NCBI RefSeq assembly: GCF_014696355.1
Contig: NZ_JACJQA010000008.1
Coordinates: 62,001-126,000, forward strand
Reading direction: 5' to 3'
Origin: Pseudanabaena sp. FACHB-1998
Lineage (GTDB): Bacteria > Cyanobacteriota > Cyanobacteriia > Pseudanabaenales > Pseudanabaenaceae
Length of the DNA: 64,000 bases
Below the pieces are notes generated by a model. That model saw nothing but the letters and a program-made list of their open reading frames with translations, did not search any database and was not told where the DNA came from. Every line of letters starts with the position of its first letter. Position 1 is the first letter of the stretch. A program made the position numbers and the translations under genes. Below, piece by piece: positions 45,001 to 54,313 of the stretch.

Positions 45001-46753
45001 TTGCCGATTCAGGGGTTGCTAATAATAAATTTGCTCTCTCACCCAAATACATCGCTAAGGACATCACCGTTCCCTCGCGCAAAGGATCGATGGGAGGATT
45101 TGTCACCTGAGCAAAGCGTTGCTTGAAGTAGTCATAGAGGAGGTGAGGACGTTGGGATAGAAAGGCAAGAGGTGCATCATCACCCATGCAAAATACAGGC
45201 TCTTTACCATCCTGAGCCATCGCTTCGATCACCATTTCCACATCTTCGAGGGTGTAGCCGAAGGCGGTTTGGTATTTAAGCACATTCTGCTCATCAAGGG
45301 TGGGCGCATCGGCAAAGGGCTTAGTCTCTAAGTTTTTGCGATATTGTTTAATCCATTCGCCATAGGGATGAGCATTAGCTACCCTTTCCTTAATTTCCCA
45401 GTTATGCAAAATCTCATGGGTTTGCAAATCTACAGCGATCATTTGTCCCGGTCCAAGGCGACCTTTTTCGATAATCTCGGTTTCAGGAATATCTACAGTT
45501 CCCGCCTCGGAGCTAACGATTACCATGCCATCCTTAGTAATCATAAAACGGGCTGGACGCAACCCATTGCGATCAAGGGCTGCGCCGACAATCTTGCCAT
45601 CACTAAAGGCTAATAATGCGGGTCCATCCCAAGCCTCTTGCAAACCACTGTAATATTCATAAAAATCCACGATCGTTTGGCGATCGCTAAGATCAGGCTG
45701 ATTCTCATAGGCTTCTGGCACAAGAATCATCATTGCCTCAAGGGGGCTATGCCCAGTCTCGATCAATAACTCAAATACGTGATCCAAGGTTGCCGAATCA
45801 CTTTCATTGGGCTTGAGTATTGGCAATAAATCCTTAACGCGATCGCCCTTAGCATCAACCCAATTGGGATGGGCGAGATCCCCTTGTCTAGCCAAGAACC
45901 AATTGGTATTACCCTGCAAAGTATTAATTTCCCCATTGTGTCCAAGGAAGCGCATCGGCTGAGCAAGGGGCCATTTAGGTAGGGTATTAGTGCTGAAACG
46001 TCGGTGGTAAATCGCGAATGGAGAGACATAATCGGGATTTTGCAGATCTTCGTAGAATGCATCAAGAACTGCCGATCGCACCATGCCCTTATAAATTACC
46101 GTCGCATTAGACAGGGAGGGCATATAAAAATCACCCGAGCGATCGGGGGCAAGCTTTTTGACCTCCAACTTAATACGGCGACGAGTGATATAGATAGCTC
46201 GTTCAAGCTGGTCTATGTTTTGATGCTCGTCATCTGCTACAAATACCGCTTGCTCGATTTGGGGTTGATTTTCCTTTGCCTGAAGTCCCAAAACCTCTGA
46301 TTTAACAGGCACAACCCGCCATTTTAATAGCTTTAGCCCTTCCTCTTGAGCTATTCTGGCAGTGACTTCGCGACACTTTGATGCATGATCGCCATCCTGT
46401 GGCAAGAAAAACATTCCTAGTACTGAATGATCAGGATTAATCTCAGGAATTTCCTTTTGCAGTAAAGCCCAAGGAATTGCCGTCATCACACCTGCCCCAT
46501 CACCTGAGTCTTGGTCAGCACTACATCCGCCCCGATGCTCCATACAAGTCAAAGCCTTGAGAGCATTACTGATAATTTTATGACTAGCTCTACCCTCTTT
46601 ATCCGCTATAAATCCCACCCCACAGGCATCCCGCTCTTCCACTAGCCAATAGGGCCCGGGGATCGAGTTACCGATCGAGTTAATATTTCCAGACTGATTA
46701 GACTGACTTGTATTCACGCGGCTCACTTTCATCGGATTATTTGTTGCTATCAA
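42089..46753 (-). CDS. Ferredoxin-dependent glutamate synthase (Fd-GOGAT), large single-chain
   Basis: Makes two glutamates from glutamine and 2-oxoglutarate, the main ammonium assimilation route with glutamine synthetase. The N-terminal amidotransferase uses Cys44 in [11 protein letters not shown], implying removal of a 43-residue propeptide. The central and FMN-binding domains follow ([34 protein letters not shown]), then the 3Fe-4S Cys cluster [17 protein letters not shown] and the GXGXG beta-helix C-terminus ending FWQVVPPSE. Length 1554 and the C-terminus fit the ferredoxin type (GlsF/GltS) rather than NADPH-GltB; no small-subunit gene is adjacent. No clear NtcA box was found upstream. 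Confidence 0.93.
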   Translation of the reverse strand: MIATNNPMKVSRVNTSQSNQSGNINSIGNSIPGPYWLVEERDACGVGFIADKEGRASHKIISNALKALTCMEHRGGCSADQDSGDGAGVMTAIPWALLQKEIPEINPDHSVLGMFFLPQDGDHASKCREVTARIAQEEGLKLLKWRVVPVKSEVLGLQAKENQPQIEQAVFVADDEHQNIDQLERAIYITRRRIKLEVKKLAPDRSGDFYMPSLSNATVIYKGMVRSAVLDAFYEDLQNPDYVSPFAIYHRRFSTNTLPKWPLAQPMRFLGHNGEINTLQGNTNWFLARQGDLAHPNWVDAKGDRVKDLLPILKPNESDSATLDHVFELLIETGHSPLEAMMILVPEAYENQPDLSDRQTIVDFYEYYSGLQEAWDGPALLAFSDGKIVGAALDRNGLRPARFMITKDGMVIVSSEAGTVDIPETEIIEKGRLGPGQMIAVDLQTHEILHNWEIKERVANAHPYGEWIKQYRKNLETKPFADAPTLDEQNVLKYQTAFGYTLEDVEMVIEAMAQDGKEPVFCMGDDAPLAFLSQRPHLLYDYFKQRFAQVTNPPIDPLREGTVMSLAMYLGERANLLLATPESANQIKITSPVINEEELTTLQNLGFEAATLEMLFAVSSGVNGLQAAIAKLSDAAVDAVRKGAKLLILSDRHLNAENAYIPPLLAVGAVHHRLCAEGIRMKASIVVDTAQCWSTHHFACLIGYGASAICPYMALETTRQWWGKAKTQTQMQSGKIKSLTITQVQDSYRKAVEGGLLKILSKMGISLLSSYSGAQIFEAIGIGAEVVNTSFKGTVSRVGGVNFADIASELLSFHSQAFPELQIKKLENYGFVQYRPTGEYHMNSPEMAKALHKAVAGEGYNHYEVYRQQLLNRTPTALRDLLEFKSDRPSIAIEEVEDVSEILKRFCTGAMSLGALSREAHEVLAIAMNRVGGKSNCGEGGEDPIRYLPINDVDGNGISPTFPHLKGLKNGDTANSAIKQIASGRFGVTPSYLVSSNQLEIKVAQGAKPGEGGQLPGPKVSSYIAMLRNSKPGVSLISPPPHHDIYSIEDLAQLIYDLHQINPTAKVSVKLVSEIGIGTIAAGVAKANADIIQISGYDGGTGASPLSSIKHAGSPWELGLAEVHTALMGNKLRDRVLLRVDGGFKTGWDVAIAALLGGEEYGFGTAAMIAEGCIMARVCHTNKCPVGVTSQLEQFRKRFPGTPENVVNFLYFVAEEVRQILAQLGYKSIKDIIGRSDLLAPRQDLKLAKLDINQVDLGCLINLPNTKSDRAWLEHSATAHTNGAVLDDEILADLEVQAAIANQTDLSKTYKIVNTDRSVPARVSGAIAKQYGNSGLASHLNLEFVGAAGQSFGAFNINGLNLSLVGEANDYIGKGMNGGTISIKPKPDCIFNPADNSIVGNTCLYGATGGYLFVHGRAGERFGVRNSGAKAVVEGTGDHCCEYMTGGVIVVLGTTGRNVGAGMTGGIAYFLDIDGKFKERLSQETLKVQKVSTFAGETQLKELIQSSYDNTRSSRAKEILDNWSTYLPKFWQVVPPSEQNSPEATDVLPVAATV

Positions 46754-47100
46754 AAAATGTATATTGAAATTACGAGATTTTTGAGTTAAAGAACAAAGCT
46801 ATCTTTCTTCCTAACTTGCTAATATCCATCGCACTAATTTTATGTAAAAGTGTTGACTGACAATACTTTCGACTAGATTAGACTTAGCGAGCTAAGTTTA
46901 ATTAATTGGATAAGGCTGACTTGCTTAATCCATAATTACAGACTCGCCCTGAAACCAGATCTTAGATCATAACTCTTTGTTAAGAGCTATGTAAAGATAA
47001 GGGTTTTGATGCTATAGGTCATATCTAGGTGGGGCATTACTGATTATAGAGGACAAAGCTTTTACTTATGTTCGACTAATTACACTTTTAGTACAAACCA
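46754..47100. other. Leader of the glutamate synthase gene, no gene seen
   Basis: AT-rich, without ORFs that resemble genes. It must hold the glutamate synthase promoter. Nothing recognisable besides AT-rich stretches. Confidence 0.4.
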
Positions 47101-47153
47101 AAACCCAAAAAGCGAGTGGCGGCGCTTCGCGCCGCCACTCGCTTTTTGGGTTT
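47101..47153. repeat. Perfect 53-nt hairpin (GAGTGGCGGCGC family, TTC loop)
   Basis: Arms of 25 nt (AAACCCAAAAAGCGAGTGGC and the GGCGC core) around TTC. The right flank TTTAATGTCCTAAG is shared with 26667. Confidence 0.96.
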
Positions 47154-47192
47154 AATGTCCTAAGAAAAACTTACTTTGCTTAGGACATTAAA
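47151..47192. repeat. Second palindrome sharing the flank of 47101
   Basis: Perfect 14-nt arms TTTAATGTCCTAAG and complement around AAAAACTTACTTTG. The outer GGGTTT also pairs with AAACCC after a 1-nt shift. Confidence 0.9.
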
Positions 47193-47215
47193 ACCCAAAC
47201 CCAGTAAGAATTTTA

Positions 47216-47248
47216 AAAGCACTAAATGGCGTAGCCATTTAGTGCTTT
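47216..47248. terminator. Perfect 33-nt hairpin at the end of cobO, GTA triloop
   Basis: Arms of 15 nt (AAAGCACTAAATGGC) around GTA, 4 bp beyond the cobO stop. Confidence 0.85.
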
Positions 47249-47252
47249 GGTA

Positions 47253-47861
47253 TTAGAATTCTATACCTGCTTGAGCTTTAATGCCTTGCTCTCGAAAAGG
47301 ATGTTTGACAAGTTCCATTCTGGTGACTAAATCGGCAACTTCGATTAATTCCGCAGGCGCACCTCGCCCAGTCAAAATTACGTGAGAATCAGCAGGTTTT
47401 TCTTTTAAACCAGCAATTACAGTTTCGACATCCAGATAACCTAGCTTGAGGGCAATATTCACTTCATCTAGTAGAACTAACCTATATTCAGGATTCTTGA
47501 TGTAATTAAGTCCCTCTTCCCATGCTTCTCTAGTTTTGGCAATATCGCGATCGCGGTCTTGAGTTTCCCATGTAAAGCCTTCGCCAAGAGCCTTAAAAAC
47601 CAGTTGATCTTGCCACATTTCAAAAATTTTCTTTTCCGCAGGCTCCCACGCACCTTTAATGAACTGGATGATCGCCACTTTATAACCATGCCCTAGCGAT
47701 CGCAACACCATTCCTAAAGCGGCTGTAGTTTTGCCCTTACCATCACCCGTATTGACAATAATCAGCCCCTTTTCCAGATTACGTTCCGCAATTCTCTGAT
47801 GTTGCACCTCTTGGCGGCGTTGCATTTTGACGCGATGCTGTTCGGCAGTAAGTTCAGTCAT
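47253..47861 (-). CDS. cobO: Cob(I)yrinic acid a,c-diamide adenosyltransferase
   Basis: Adenosylates the corrin cobalt from ATP in cobalamin synthesis (CobO/CobA/BtuR family). P-loop NTGDGKGKTTAALGMVLRS at residues 37-55, IIQFIKGAW, then LVLLDEVNIALKLGYL with the Walker B-like Asp-Glu, and VILTGRGAP. The first 30 residues are basic and Gln-rich, as is common. Length 202. Not clustered with other cob genes. Its leader contains two long hairpins. Confidence 0.95.
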   Translation of the reverse strand: MTELTAEQHRVKMQRRQEVQHQRIAERNLEKGLIIVNTGDGKGKTTAALGMVLRSLGHGYKVAIIQFIKGAWEPAEKKIFEMWQDQLVFKALGEGFTWETQDRDRDIAKTREAWEEGLNYIKNPEYRLVLLDEVNIALKLGYLDVETVIAGLKEKPADSHVILTGRGAPAELIEVADLVTRMELVKHPFREQGIKAQAGIEF

Positions 47862-47877
47862 AGGGATTTTTTGTAAG

Positions 47878-47930
47878 TGGTTTGTAGAGTTATTTCCCCA
47901 CCTTCGGCGGGAAAATAACTCTACAAACCA
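47878..47930. repeat. Hairpin in the cobO leader, 18-bp stem
   Basis: Perfect 18-nt arms (TGGTTTGTAGAGTTATTT) with an inner CCC/GGG part and small mismatches. Immediately upstream of cobO. Confidence 0.88.
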
Positions 47931-47951
47931 GCATTTTAGAGCTTAATATGC

Positions 47952-48008
47952 CCAAGGTATAGCAGTTTTTGTTTTACCTACGGTAAAACAAAAACTGCTA
48001 TACCTTGG
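47952..48008. repeat. Perfect 57-nt palindrome, TAC triloop
   Basis: Two 27-nt arms (starting CCAAGGTATAGCAGTTTTTG) around TAC, no mismatch. It lies between two divergent genes, so it cannot be a terminator for either. Confidence 0.96.
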
Positions 48009-48040
48009 TATATTTACCCTTGACGCTACAACGGCTGATT

Positions 48041-49123
48041 ATGATTAAAAAAATCTTTTCCTTTGGTTTGCTTGCGTTTGTGCCGATTTCCATCGTAGGT
48101 CACTTACTCGGATGGGACCCTACACTTATATTTGTAACCTCAGCGATCGCTATTTTGCCCTTAGCGGGTTGGCTGAGTACTGCCACCGAGGAGATTGCTG
48201 TAGTTTTGGGGCCATCTTGGGGAGGTTTGCTAAATGCGACCTTTGGCAATGCAACGGAATTAATCATCGCGATCGTGGCTCTAAATGCAGGATTTACGGG
48301 TGTTGTCAAAGCGAGTATTACAGGCTCAATTATTGGCAACCTCTTATTAGTGATGGGTTTATCCATGTTTTTGGGCGGACTACGTTATAAAGAGCAAGAG
48401 TTTCAGCCAACTATGGCGCGATTAAATGCTTCGGTAATGAATTTGGCGGTAATTGCCATTTTGCTACCGACGGCGGCTAATTTTACCTCTGAAGGAATCA
48501 GTCCAGAGATTTTACAAAAACTGTCGCTTTCTGTAGCGATCGTCTTAATTATTGTCTATTGTCTAACGCTCCTATTCTCCATGAAAACCCATGCGTATCT
48601 CTATGATGTGGGCAAATCAGAAGCTGATGATGCGGAGGCTGCGGAGGGTCATCCACAGAATGTCAATCTCCCTTTGTGGATTGCTGTTCTCTTGGGGGTT
48701 ACGGTGCTAGTCGCTTTCGAGTCAGAACTTTTAGTGGGTACTTTGGAATCTGCAACTGCTCAGCTAGGGTTAACGGAGCTATTTACTGGGGTTATCCTTT
48801 TGCCGATTATTGGGAATGCTGCCGAACATACCACGGCGATCACGGTGGCAATGAAAAACAAAATGGAACTATCTGTATCAGTTGCCGTAGGTTCCAGTAT
48901 GCAAATTGCGCTTTTTGTTGCCCCTGCTCTGGTAATTGTGGGTTGGTTTCTCGGTAAACCGATGGATTTAAATTTTAATCCCTTTGAGTTAGTGGCTGTA
49001 GCCGTAGCCGTCCTCATTGCTAATTCGATTAGTTCTGATGGGCGATCGAATTGGCTGGAGGGTTCTTTGCTAGTCGCAACCTATGCCATTTTGGGCTTTG
49101 CTTTCTATTTTCAACCTGTTTAA
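48041..49123 (+). CDS. Calcium/proton exchanger, CAX family
   Basis: Exports Ca2+ in exchange for protons across the inner membrane. Two homologous halves with the alpha-repeat signatures GNATELIIAIVALNAG (near residue 64) and GNAAEHTTAITVAMKNK (near 265), about 11 hydrophobic segments, and an acidic loop between halves (KSEADDAEAAEGHPQ). ATG at 48041 (MIKKIFSFGLLAF) is taken; the longer TTG frame from 48005 runs into the palindrome. Length 360. The window therefore has two candidate Ca2+ efflux systems, this one and the P-ATPase. Confidence 0.92.
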   Translation: MIKKIFSFGLLAFVPISIVGHLLGWDPTLIFVTSAIAILPLAGWLSTATEEIAVVLGPSWGGLLNATFGNATELIIAIVALNAGFTGVVKASITGSIIGNLLLVMGLSMFLGGLRYKEQEFQPTMARLNASVMNLAVIAILLPTAANFTSEGISPEILQKLSLSVAIVLIIVYCLTLLFSMKTHAYLYDVGKSEADDAEAAEGHPQNVNLPLWIAVLLGVTVLVAFESELLVGTLESATAQLGLTELFTGVILLPIIGNAAEHTTAITVAMKNKMELSVSVAVGSSMQIALFVAPALVIVGWFLGKPMDLNFNPFELVAVAVAVLIANSISSDGRSNWLEGSLLVATYAILGFAFYFQPV

Positions 49124-49176
49124 CGCTAGTGGCGGCACTTTGCGCTTAATTTTTTTGTAGTTCATTTAATCGAAAA

Positions 49177-49214
49177 CAAGCAAAAGAAAGGCAACGCTTC
49201 GCGTTTCTTTTCTT
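49177..49214. repeat. Decayed hairpin AACGC-TTC-GCGTT
   Basis: AAAAGAAAGGCAACGC and GCGTTTCTTTTCTT pair partly around TTC. It neighbours the intact hairpin at 49219 and a half-copy of another at about 49126-49145. Confidence 0.65.
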
Positions 49215-49218
49215 AAAG

Positions 49219-49265
49219 CCGAAGAAGCGAGTGGCGGCGCGAAGCGCCGTCACTCGCTTCTTCGG
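49219..49265. repeat. 47-nt hairpin (GAGTGGCGGCGC family, GAA loop)
   Basis: Arms of 22 nt (CCGAAGAAGCGAGTGGCGGC plus GC) with one G-T pair. It lies just beyond the stop of the minus-strand gene at 49267, between convergent genes. Confidence 0.92.
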
Positions 49266-49266
49266 T

Positions 49267-50646
49267 TTACTGGAGATATTGACTAATCTCTGCCACTGTA
49301 ACCGCTTCCTGAGAATCACTAGGAATATCCACTACAATTAAATATCCTTCAACTTTCCCTTTGCCGACCCTGTTTAGAGCATCAAGAATCCTTGGCATAT
49401 CAGCCTTGACTAAACTACCGCGATTATCATAAATTTCCAGTGCCGATAGACATCCCAAGGTCGCATTCCATGTAAAGTTTTTAGAACTTACTACTGCCGA
49501 CTTATTACGGAAGAAGTCGATCGCTGCACCACTGCCATGAATCCTAAAAAGCGATCGCCCGACATTTCCCGCCCAATAGGTCTGTTGGATGGGTGCATAA
49601 TTTCGCCATGAAGGAGGTAACAGGGCTTGATAGGCTTTCAAATTTCCTGTGAATTTACCTTTCTGATTGGGCAAAAAGGAATTCACTCCATCTTCAAATG
49701 GCACAAATAAATTTACTAAAGAGAACTGCCCATAGGCATGGAAAAACTCATCATCGGGTTGAAGAGAGATTCCTTCCATTCGATAAATACCTTGAGGAGT
49801 CCGACCATTAGTAAAGTACCAGTCAAGATTTCGTAAAGACTGAAGCAGCAACGAATTTGACCATAGCTGCTTACCCTGCTTCACAAATTTGCCAGTGCGA
49901 TCCTTTAGCAAAGAAAGACATAAAACCTCTCGATTAGGGCGACAAAATACATACATATGAGGCTGTTGGGGAGTAATTTGCCATTTTAATAAGTCCCGAA
50001 GACTAGGGATTTGACTGGGTTTAGTTATCGCAAGGCGATCGCTTTGAATCGCTTGTAAGGTCGCCTGTAAATGTAAATCCTGTTGCCACTTCGGAAACCG
50101 TTGCTTTAGGGTGAGACTCAATTGATCAATTTTAGAGGGAGGCATATTTTGCTGAGGCGACTTAGCTAAAGCCGATAAAGAGAGAGCCACCCATTGCGAA
50201 TCACTACTGTAATTAATGGTGCGTAAAAAATATTGTTGGAGTGTGCCATAAATCTCAGGTTTAAGAGTATATAGCTCAGTTCCAACTTGCATCGCCATAT
50301 CAATAATCCCCTTTTGCGGATCACTCAGATTGGGGGCTGTGGTCATTTGTAAAATTTTTTCTAAAGCTTGAACCGCATAAGCATCGTCAGGAGCTAAAAC
50401 TCCGATCGCCCACAGTGAATCTTGCCAATGCGTAGCATTACTTTCATTAACGGGATATTTTTTGAGGTCAAAGCGTCTCGGGTCAGCCTTTTGCTGCTGA
50501 TCTTGTATTTGCAAATTTCTGGCTGTCTCCGTGGCTTTAGGTTGGTAGCCGCGAACGGGAGGAGTCTGGGCTTTAACAGGTATCGCAGAACTTGAAGCGA
50601 CGAAAAACGCGATCGCTGCTAAAGCGCTAGACATTAATTGATACAT
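49267..50646 (-). CDS. Exported protein with L,D-transpeptidase-like C-terminus
   Basis: Signal peptide in residues 1-27 (SSALAAIAFFVASSSAIPVKA). Residues 30-220 look all-helical (GVLAPDDAYAVQALEKILQ, LKQRFPKWQQDLHLQATLQAIQ). The C-terminal region resembles YkuD L,D-transpeptidases: IHGSGAA with His370 and NATLGCLSALEIYD with Cys399 in the order H...xxGC; the conserved Ser before GC is Leu/Thr-like here (TLGC). If active it would cross-link or modify peptidoglycan outside the cytoplasm. The similarity is short and the assignment is tentative. An inverted repeat separates it from the tRNA gene. Confidence 0.68.
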   Translation of the reverse strand: MYQLMSSALAAIAFFVASSSAIPVKAQTPPVRGYQPKATETARNLQIQDQQQKADPRRFDLKKYPVNESNATHWQDSLWAIGVLAPDDAYAVQALEKILQMTTAPNLSDPQKGIIDMAMQVGTELYTLKPEIYGTLQQYFLRTINYSSDSQWVALSLSALAKSPQQNMPPSKIDQLSLTLKQRFPKWQQDLHLQATLQAIQSDRLAITKPSQIPSLRDLLKWQITPQQPHMYVFCRPNREVLCLSLLKDRTGKFVKQGKQLWSNSLLLQSLRNLDWYFTNGRTPQGIYRMEGISLQPDDEFFHAYGQFSLVNLFVPFEDGVNSFLPNQKGKFTGNLKAYQALLPPSWRNYAPIQQTYWAGNVGRSLFRIHGSGAAIDFFRNKSAVVSSKNFTWNATLGCLSALEIYDNRGSLVKADMPRILDALNRVGKGKVEGYLIVVDIPSDSQEAVTVAEISQYLQ

Positions 50647-50662
50647 AATTTTTGAATAACAA

Positions 50663-50697
50663 AAAATAGGGAAAGCACATTATGCTTTCCCTATTTT
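50663..50697. terminator. Hairpin between tRNA-Ala and the transpeptidase-like gene
   Basis: Arms of 15 nt (AAAATAGGGAAAGCA inside) around CATTA; on the minus strand it follows the tRNA, and its left arm ends in a U-run, so it is probably the tRNA terminator. Confidence 0.8.
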
Positions 50698-50701
50698 AGT
50701 A

Positions 50702-50774
50702 TGGAGCTAAGCGGATTCGAACCGCTGGCCCTCTCAATGCCATTGAGATGCGCTACCAACTGCGCTATAGCCCC
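50702..50774 (-). tRNA. tRNA-Ala (anticodon GGC)
   Basis: On the minus strand the cloverleaf is complete: acceptor GGGGCTA with TAGCTCC (one G-U), D-arm GCGC-AGTTGGTA-GCGC, anticodon stem TCTCA/TGAGA with loop ATGGCAT (anticodon GGC, reading GCC and GCU), variable loop GGGCC, T-arm AGCGG-TTCGAAT-CCGCT, discriminator A. CCA is not encoded. 73 nt. Confidence 0.97.
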
Positions 50775-50863
50775 TTACTCAATAACTTAGGTTTTCATTT
50801 TAGTAACTACCTAAATCATCAGCTTGTCTAAGATATCCTAAACTAAATTTAATGTCAAACATT

Positions 50864-50962
50864 TATAGCTGTGTTCACTAGCATTAGAACACATCAAAAC
50901 CCAAGAAACGAGTGGCGGCGCTTCGCGCCGCCACTCGTTTCTTGGGCTTTGCAAAAGCTATA
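50864..50962. mobile_element. MITE-like element with TATAGCT ends and hairpin core
   Basis: Ends TATAGCT (50864-50870) and AGCTATA (50956-50962). Its core is a perfect 47-nt hairpin at 50900-50946 (arms of 22 nt, TTC loop, GAGTGGCGGCGC family). The left subterminal part GTGTTCACTAGCATTAGAAC resembles the complement of the right part of the element at 54314-54428. The rest of the 50775-51134 gap is AT-rich with no gene seen. Confidence 0.65.
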
Positions 50963-51134
50963 TATAGGTTTTCGCAAAGTTCAAGCTCTCATCCTGTAAA
51001 ATGTATGAATTAATTCTGATCATGAAATCGATTTTTATAATTAGAAGTGCTGACAAAATTTTTATGGGATTGCCGAAGAATGCTTTGAGGTTGTAATATG
51101 ATTAGCTGGACTGAAAAAATAGGAGACTAGTACT

Positions 51135-51371
51135 ATGAGTCGCGTATGCCAACTAACAGGCAAAAAAGCCAATAATGCCGTATCGATTTCTTTCTCACAC
51201 AAACGCCATAAGCACTTACAACACGTAAACTTACAAGATAAGAGAATTTGGTGGGAAGAAGGAAAGCGTTTTGTAAAATTACAAATTTCTACCAAAGCAA
51301 TCAAGACTTTGCAAAAGAAAGGGCTTGCTGCATTTGCTAAGGAAGCTGGACTTGATCTCCGCAAATTCTAA
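51135..51371 (+). CDS. rpmB: 50S ribosomal protein L28
   Basis: Large-subunit ribosomal protein. Family pattern: [20 protein letters not shown] at the start, [37 protein letters not shown]. Length 78, very basic. A GGAG ribosome binding site precedes the ATG. Followed 51 bp later by tyrA with a hairpin between. Confidence 0.97.
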   Translation: MSRVCQLTGKKANNAVSISFSHKRHKHLQHVNLQDKRIWWEEGKRFVKLQISTKAIKTLQKKGLAAFAKEAGLDLRKF

Positions 51372-51378
51372 ATATGCA

Positions 51379-51407
51379 AATAAAGGGGCGCAAAGCGCCC
51401 CTTTATT
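51379..51407. terminator. 29-nt hairpin after rpmB, AAA triloop
   Basis: Perfect 13-nt arms (AATAAAGGGGCGC) around AAA; right arm ends in T-rich TTTATT. Lies between rpmB and tyrA. Confidence 0.85.
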
Positions 51408-51421
51408 GCGTGGGAGACTAT

Positions 51422-52327
51422 ATGAACATTGGCATTGTGGGACTGGGATTAATTGGTGGTTCGTTAGGTTTAGATCTTCTCGCTGCAAATCAAGACTCTA
51501 AACAAGATTCAGAAATAAATTCACAACAAAATAATTATGTATGGGGTCTCAGTCGCAATCCTGAAACCTGTAAACAAGGCGAGGCGATCGCCGCCGTAAA
51601 TATTGCCGATACAGATATTGAGAATATTCCCGATCGCATTCTGGCGCAAACAGATCTAGTCGTCATCTGTACGCCGATCGCGGCGATCTTGCCCACACTT
51701 ACGGCGATCGCGCCCAAACTACCGAGCCATGTGATTTTTACGGATGTTGGTTCGGTGAAGGCGGCGATCGTGGAACCTGCATCCACAATTTGTTCAGAGT
51801 TCGGGCAAAGATTTATCGGTAGTCATCCAATGGCAGGCACAGCATTTCAAGGAATCTTAGCCGCCGAAAGAAATTTATTTCAAAATCGTCCCTGTGTAGT
51901 TACGCCTAGTGAAGATCTTGAAGCTTTGGAAAAAGTGCGATCGCTTTGGCAATCTGTGGGCATGAGAGTCTTTGAATGTAGTCCCGCAGAGCATGATCGG
52001 GCAGTAGCCATGATTAGTCATGCACCTGTGATGATTAGCGCCAGTTTAATTGCTGCTTGCCAACAGGAAAATGATGTCAAAGTTTTAAACCTAGCGCAAA
52101 CTTTGGCTAGTTCAGGCTTCCGTGATACCAGCCGTGTGGGTGGTGGCAATCCTGAACTGGGACGGCTGATGGCGGAATATAATCAGTCGGCGGTATTGCG
52201 ATCGCTCTACGCTTATCGGCAAACTTTGCAGAAAGTAATCAATTTAATTGAAGATCAACAATGGGATCAGCTAGAAGATTTCCTTGCTAAGACTCAACGC
52301 GATCGCCCCTTCTATGTCCCTGAATAG
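51422..52327 (+). CDS. tyrA: Prephenate/arogenate dehydrogenase
   Basis: Oxidative decarboxylation in tyrosine synthesis. Rossmann start MNIGIVGLGLIGGSLGLDL; then VVICTPIAAILPTL, FTDVGSVKAAIV, the catalytic region GSHPMAGTAFQGILAA with its His, and SHAPVMISASLI. In cyanobacteria the family is mostly NADP-dependent arogenate dehydrogenase, so that substrate is likely. The start is set at ATG 51422, preceded by GGGAG; the longer frame from 51374 would translate the hairpin. Length 301. Confidence 0.93.
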   Translation: MNIGIVGLGLIGGSLGLDLLAANQDSKQDSEINSQQNNYVWGLSRNPETCKQGEAIAAVNIADTDIENIPDRILAQTDLVVICTPIAAILPTLTAIAPKLPSHVIFTDVGSVKAAIVEPASTICSEFGQRFIGSHPMAGTAFQGILAAERNLFQNRPCVVTPSEDLEALEKVRSLWQSVGMRVFECSPAEHDRAVAMISHAPVMISASLIAACQQENDVKVLNLAQTLASSGFRDTSRVGGGNPELGRLMAEYNQSAVLRSLYAYRQTLQKVINLIEDQQWDQLEDFLAKTQRDRPFYVPE

Positions 52328-52366
52328 AAATTTTACAAATATGGCAAAGCCCCACTTTTAAAATTT

Positions 52367-54058
52367 TTATTCAGCAAGATTATCGATTTTTTCGCGGATG
52401 GAGAGTTGAACTAAGGCACGAATTAGGGATAGTCCAGAGAAACCAGCCCCCATAAAGGCGGCGATCGCCCAACCACTATAATTTCCCGCAACCCCGACCA
52501 ATAACACCGCCCCCGCTAAAGCAAGAAACCCTGTTAGACAGGCATAGATTAGCGCCTTGACTGCAATATTGATCCGCTTGAGAGTGCGATCGCTTTCGGA
52601 AGACTTTACCTGAATCATTAACTCGCCTCGCTCGATCCTTTCCTCCAAACGTTCGAGCAGAATCTCCATACGACTAGGCTTATTGAGTTGATAGACCAAA
52701 AACTCCTTAGCCTGTTGAGCTAAGGCTCCCAAAGTATTGCCCCGTCCTCTGGTCAGGACAATACTTTTGACAAAGGGCTGAGCCGCCGTCGAAAAATTAT
52801 ATTCAGGATCGAGAATCCGCGCAATTCCATCGAGGGTGGTTAGAGATTTAAGCAAATAGGTCATCTGGGGCGGCAGGCGAAAAGGCTGTTTCTCAAAAAT
52901 GGAGACAACTTCGCCTTTAATCTGCTCAAATTCGTAAATATTGACAGGTCTTTCGGTAAAGCGATCTAAGACAAATTTCAACATCCGTTTGACGGGACTC
53001 ATATCGGCGATCGGCTCAATGAAGCCCATACTCATCAAGGTGTCCACAACCTCATTCGTGTCCTTTCGCAATACCGCAAAGAAGGTCTTTACCATTTGAT
53101 CCTTTGCCATGGTTTTGACTTCTGCCATCATGCCATAGTCGTAGAAGATCAAACTTCCGTCAGGACTCACGGCAAGATTTCCGGGATGGGGATCGGCATG
53201 AAAGAAGCCATCTTGCAAAAGTTGCTTCAGATAGCAGCAAATTCCTAATTGATTAATTTCTTTAGGATTTAACCCGCAAGCTTCTAGAGCTTGGCGATCG
53301 TCTACTTTAATCCCCGGCACATATTCCAGCGTCAAAACCATTTCGGTAGAATAATCCCAATAAACTTTGGGGACAACAATTCTTGGGTAACCCTCAAAAT
53401 TTTTGCGGAAGCGATCGGCATTACGTCCTTCTATGCCATAGTCAATTTCTTGATAAAGAACCGTGAAAAATTCTTGATAAATTCCTTGTAAATTCTGTCT
53501 GCGCGTCCAAGGGAAGTAGCGATCTAAGACTTTTAGGAGCTTCCCCACCGCCAGCAAATCTAGGTCAAATAGTTTTTTTAACCCCGGGCGTTGAACTTTT
53601 ACGACTACATCCTCGCCCGTATAGAGGACAGCACGATGTACTTGACCCAGACTGGCTGCGGCTAGAGGTATATCATCAAAATCGCGATATATCGTATACA
53701 GCGATTTACCTAGTTCTAATTCGATGATCTCCCGTGCTTCTTTAGCACTAAAGGCGGGAACTTTATCTTGTAATTGCGATAAAGTCCCGATATATTCGGG
53801 AGGTAAAAGATCCACACGGGTAGAGAGCGACTGCCCAATTTTGATAAATGTCGGCCCAAGTTCCAGCATGTTCTGGACTAGCCATTCGGCTCTTTTGCTG
53901 CGAGTGCGTGAGGTGTTGTCTTGCCAAAACTTGTCCCACCACAAAAAAAACAGAAATGTAAAAGCTGCTAAAAACACTTCCCGTTGTCGGGCGAGGGAAG
54001 AGCTTTTATTCCTTTGCCAGCGTAGCTTTTTTCGAGGTAGTTGGGCGATCGCAGACAT
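52367..54058 (-). CDS. ABC1/AarF/UbiB family protein kinase-like protein
   Basis: Atypical kinase family involved in quinone synthesis or thylakoid lipid homeostasis. KxGQ motif in GPTFIKIGQSLSTRVDLLPPEY, Ala-rich loop AAASLGQVHRAVLY, Lys in VVVKVQRPG, catalytic HADPHPGNLAV and DYGMM (variant of DFG). Two C-terminal membrane helices (ALIYACLTGFLALAGAVLLVG, WAIAAFMGAGFSGLSLI). Length 563 is the cyanobacterial norm. Divergent from the following operon. A UbiB role is plausible, but cyanobacteria have several paralogues. Confidence 0.92.
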   Translation of the reverse strand: MSAIAQLPRKKLRWQRNKSSSLARQREVFLAAFTFLFFLWWDKFWQDNTSRTRSKRAEWLVQNMLELGPTFIKIGQSLSTRVDLLPPEYIGTLSQLQDKVPAFSAKEAREIIELELGKSLYTIYRDFDDIPLAAASLGQVHRAVLYTGEDVVVKVQRPGLKKLFDLDLLAVGKLLKVLDRYFPWTRRQNLQGIYQEFFTVLYQEIDYGIEGRNADRFRKNFEGYPRIVVPKVYWDYSTEMVLTLEYVPGIKVDDRQALEACGLNPKEINQLGICCYLKQLLQDGFFHADPHPGNLAVSPDGSLIFYDYGMMAEVKTMAKDQMVKTFFAVLRKDTNEVVDTLMSMGFIEPIADMSPVKRMLKFVLDRFTERPVNIYEFEQIKGEVVSIFEKQPFRLPPQMTYLLKSLTTLDGIARILDPEYNFSTAAQPFVKSIVLTRGRGNTLGALAQQAKEFLVYQLNKPSRMEILLERLEERIERGELMIQVKSSESDRTLKRINIAVKALIYACLTGFLALAGAVLLVGVAGNYSGWAIAAFMGAGFSGLSLIRALVQLSIREKIDNLAE

Positions 54059-54313
54059 ATTGTGATGGTGATAGCAATACTAACTAGTATGGCTGTGTTT
54101 ATATTAGCGAATTACCGTACGAATTGCAGCCCAAATTACATCTGTTTATTTTTAGAGCGCGTCTCATGGGTATACAGAAAAAATGGCAAGACTTTGATAT
54201 GGTTATTTTTAAGGGCGATCGCCCACAAGGTTCTAGTCTCATGAACAGTTGTATAAGTTCTCTGAAATGCCGTCACATTTTAAAGAGTTAAAGATTAAAC
54301 CCAATAAGCTTTT

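Noticed and set aside
46754-46990. NtcA-binding site upstream of the glutamate synthase gene
   Set aside because: The nearest candidate has GTA and TAC with nine instead of eight intervening bases and no clear -10 placement.
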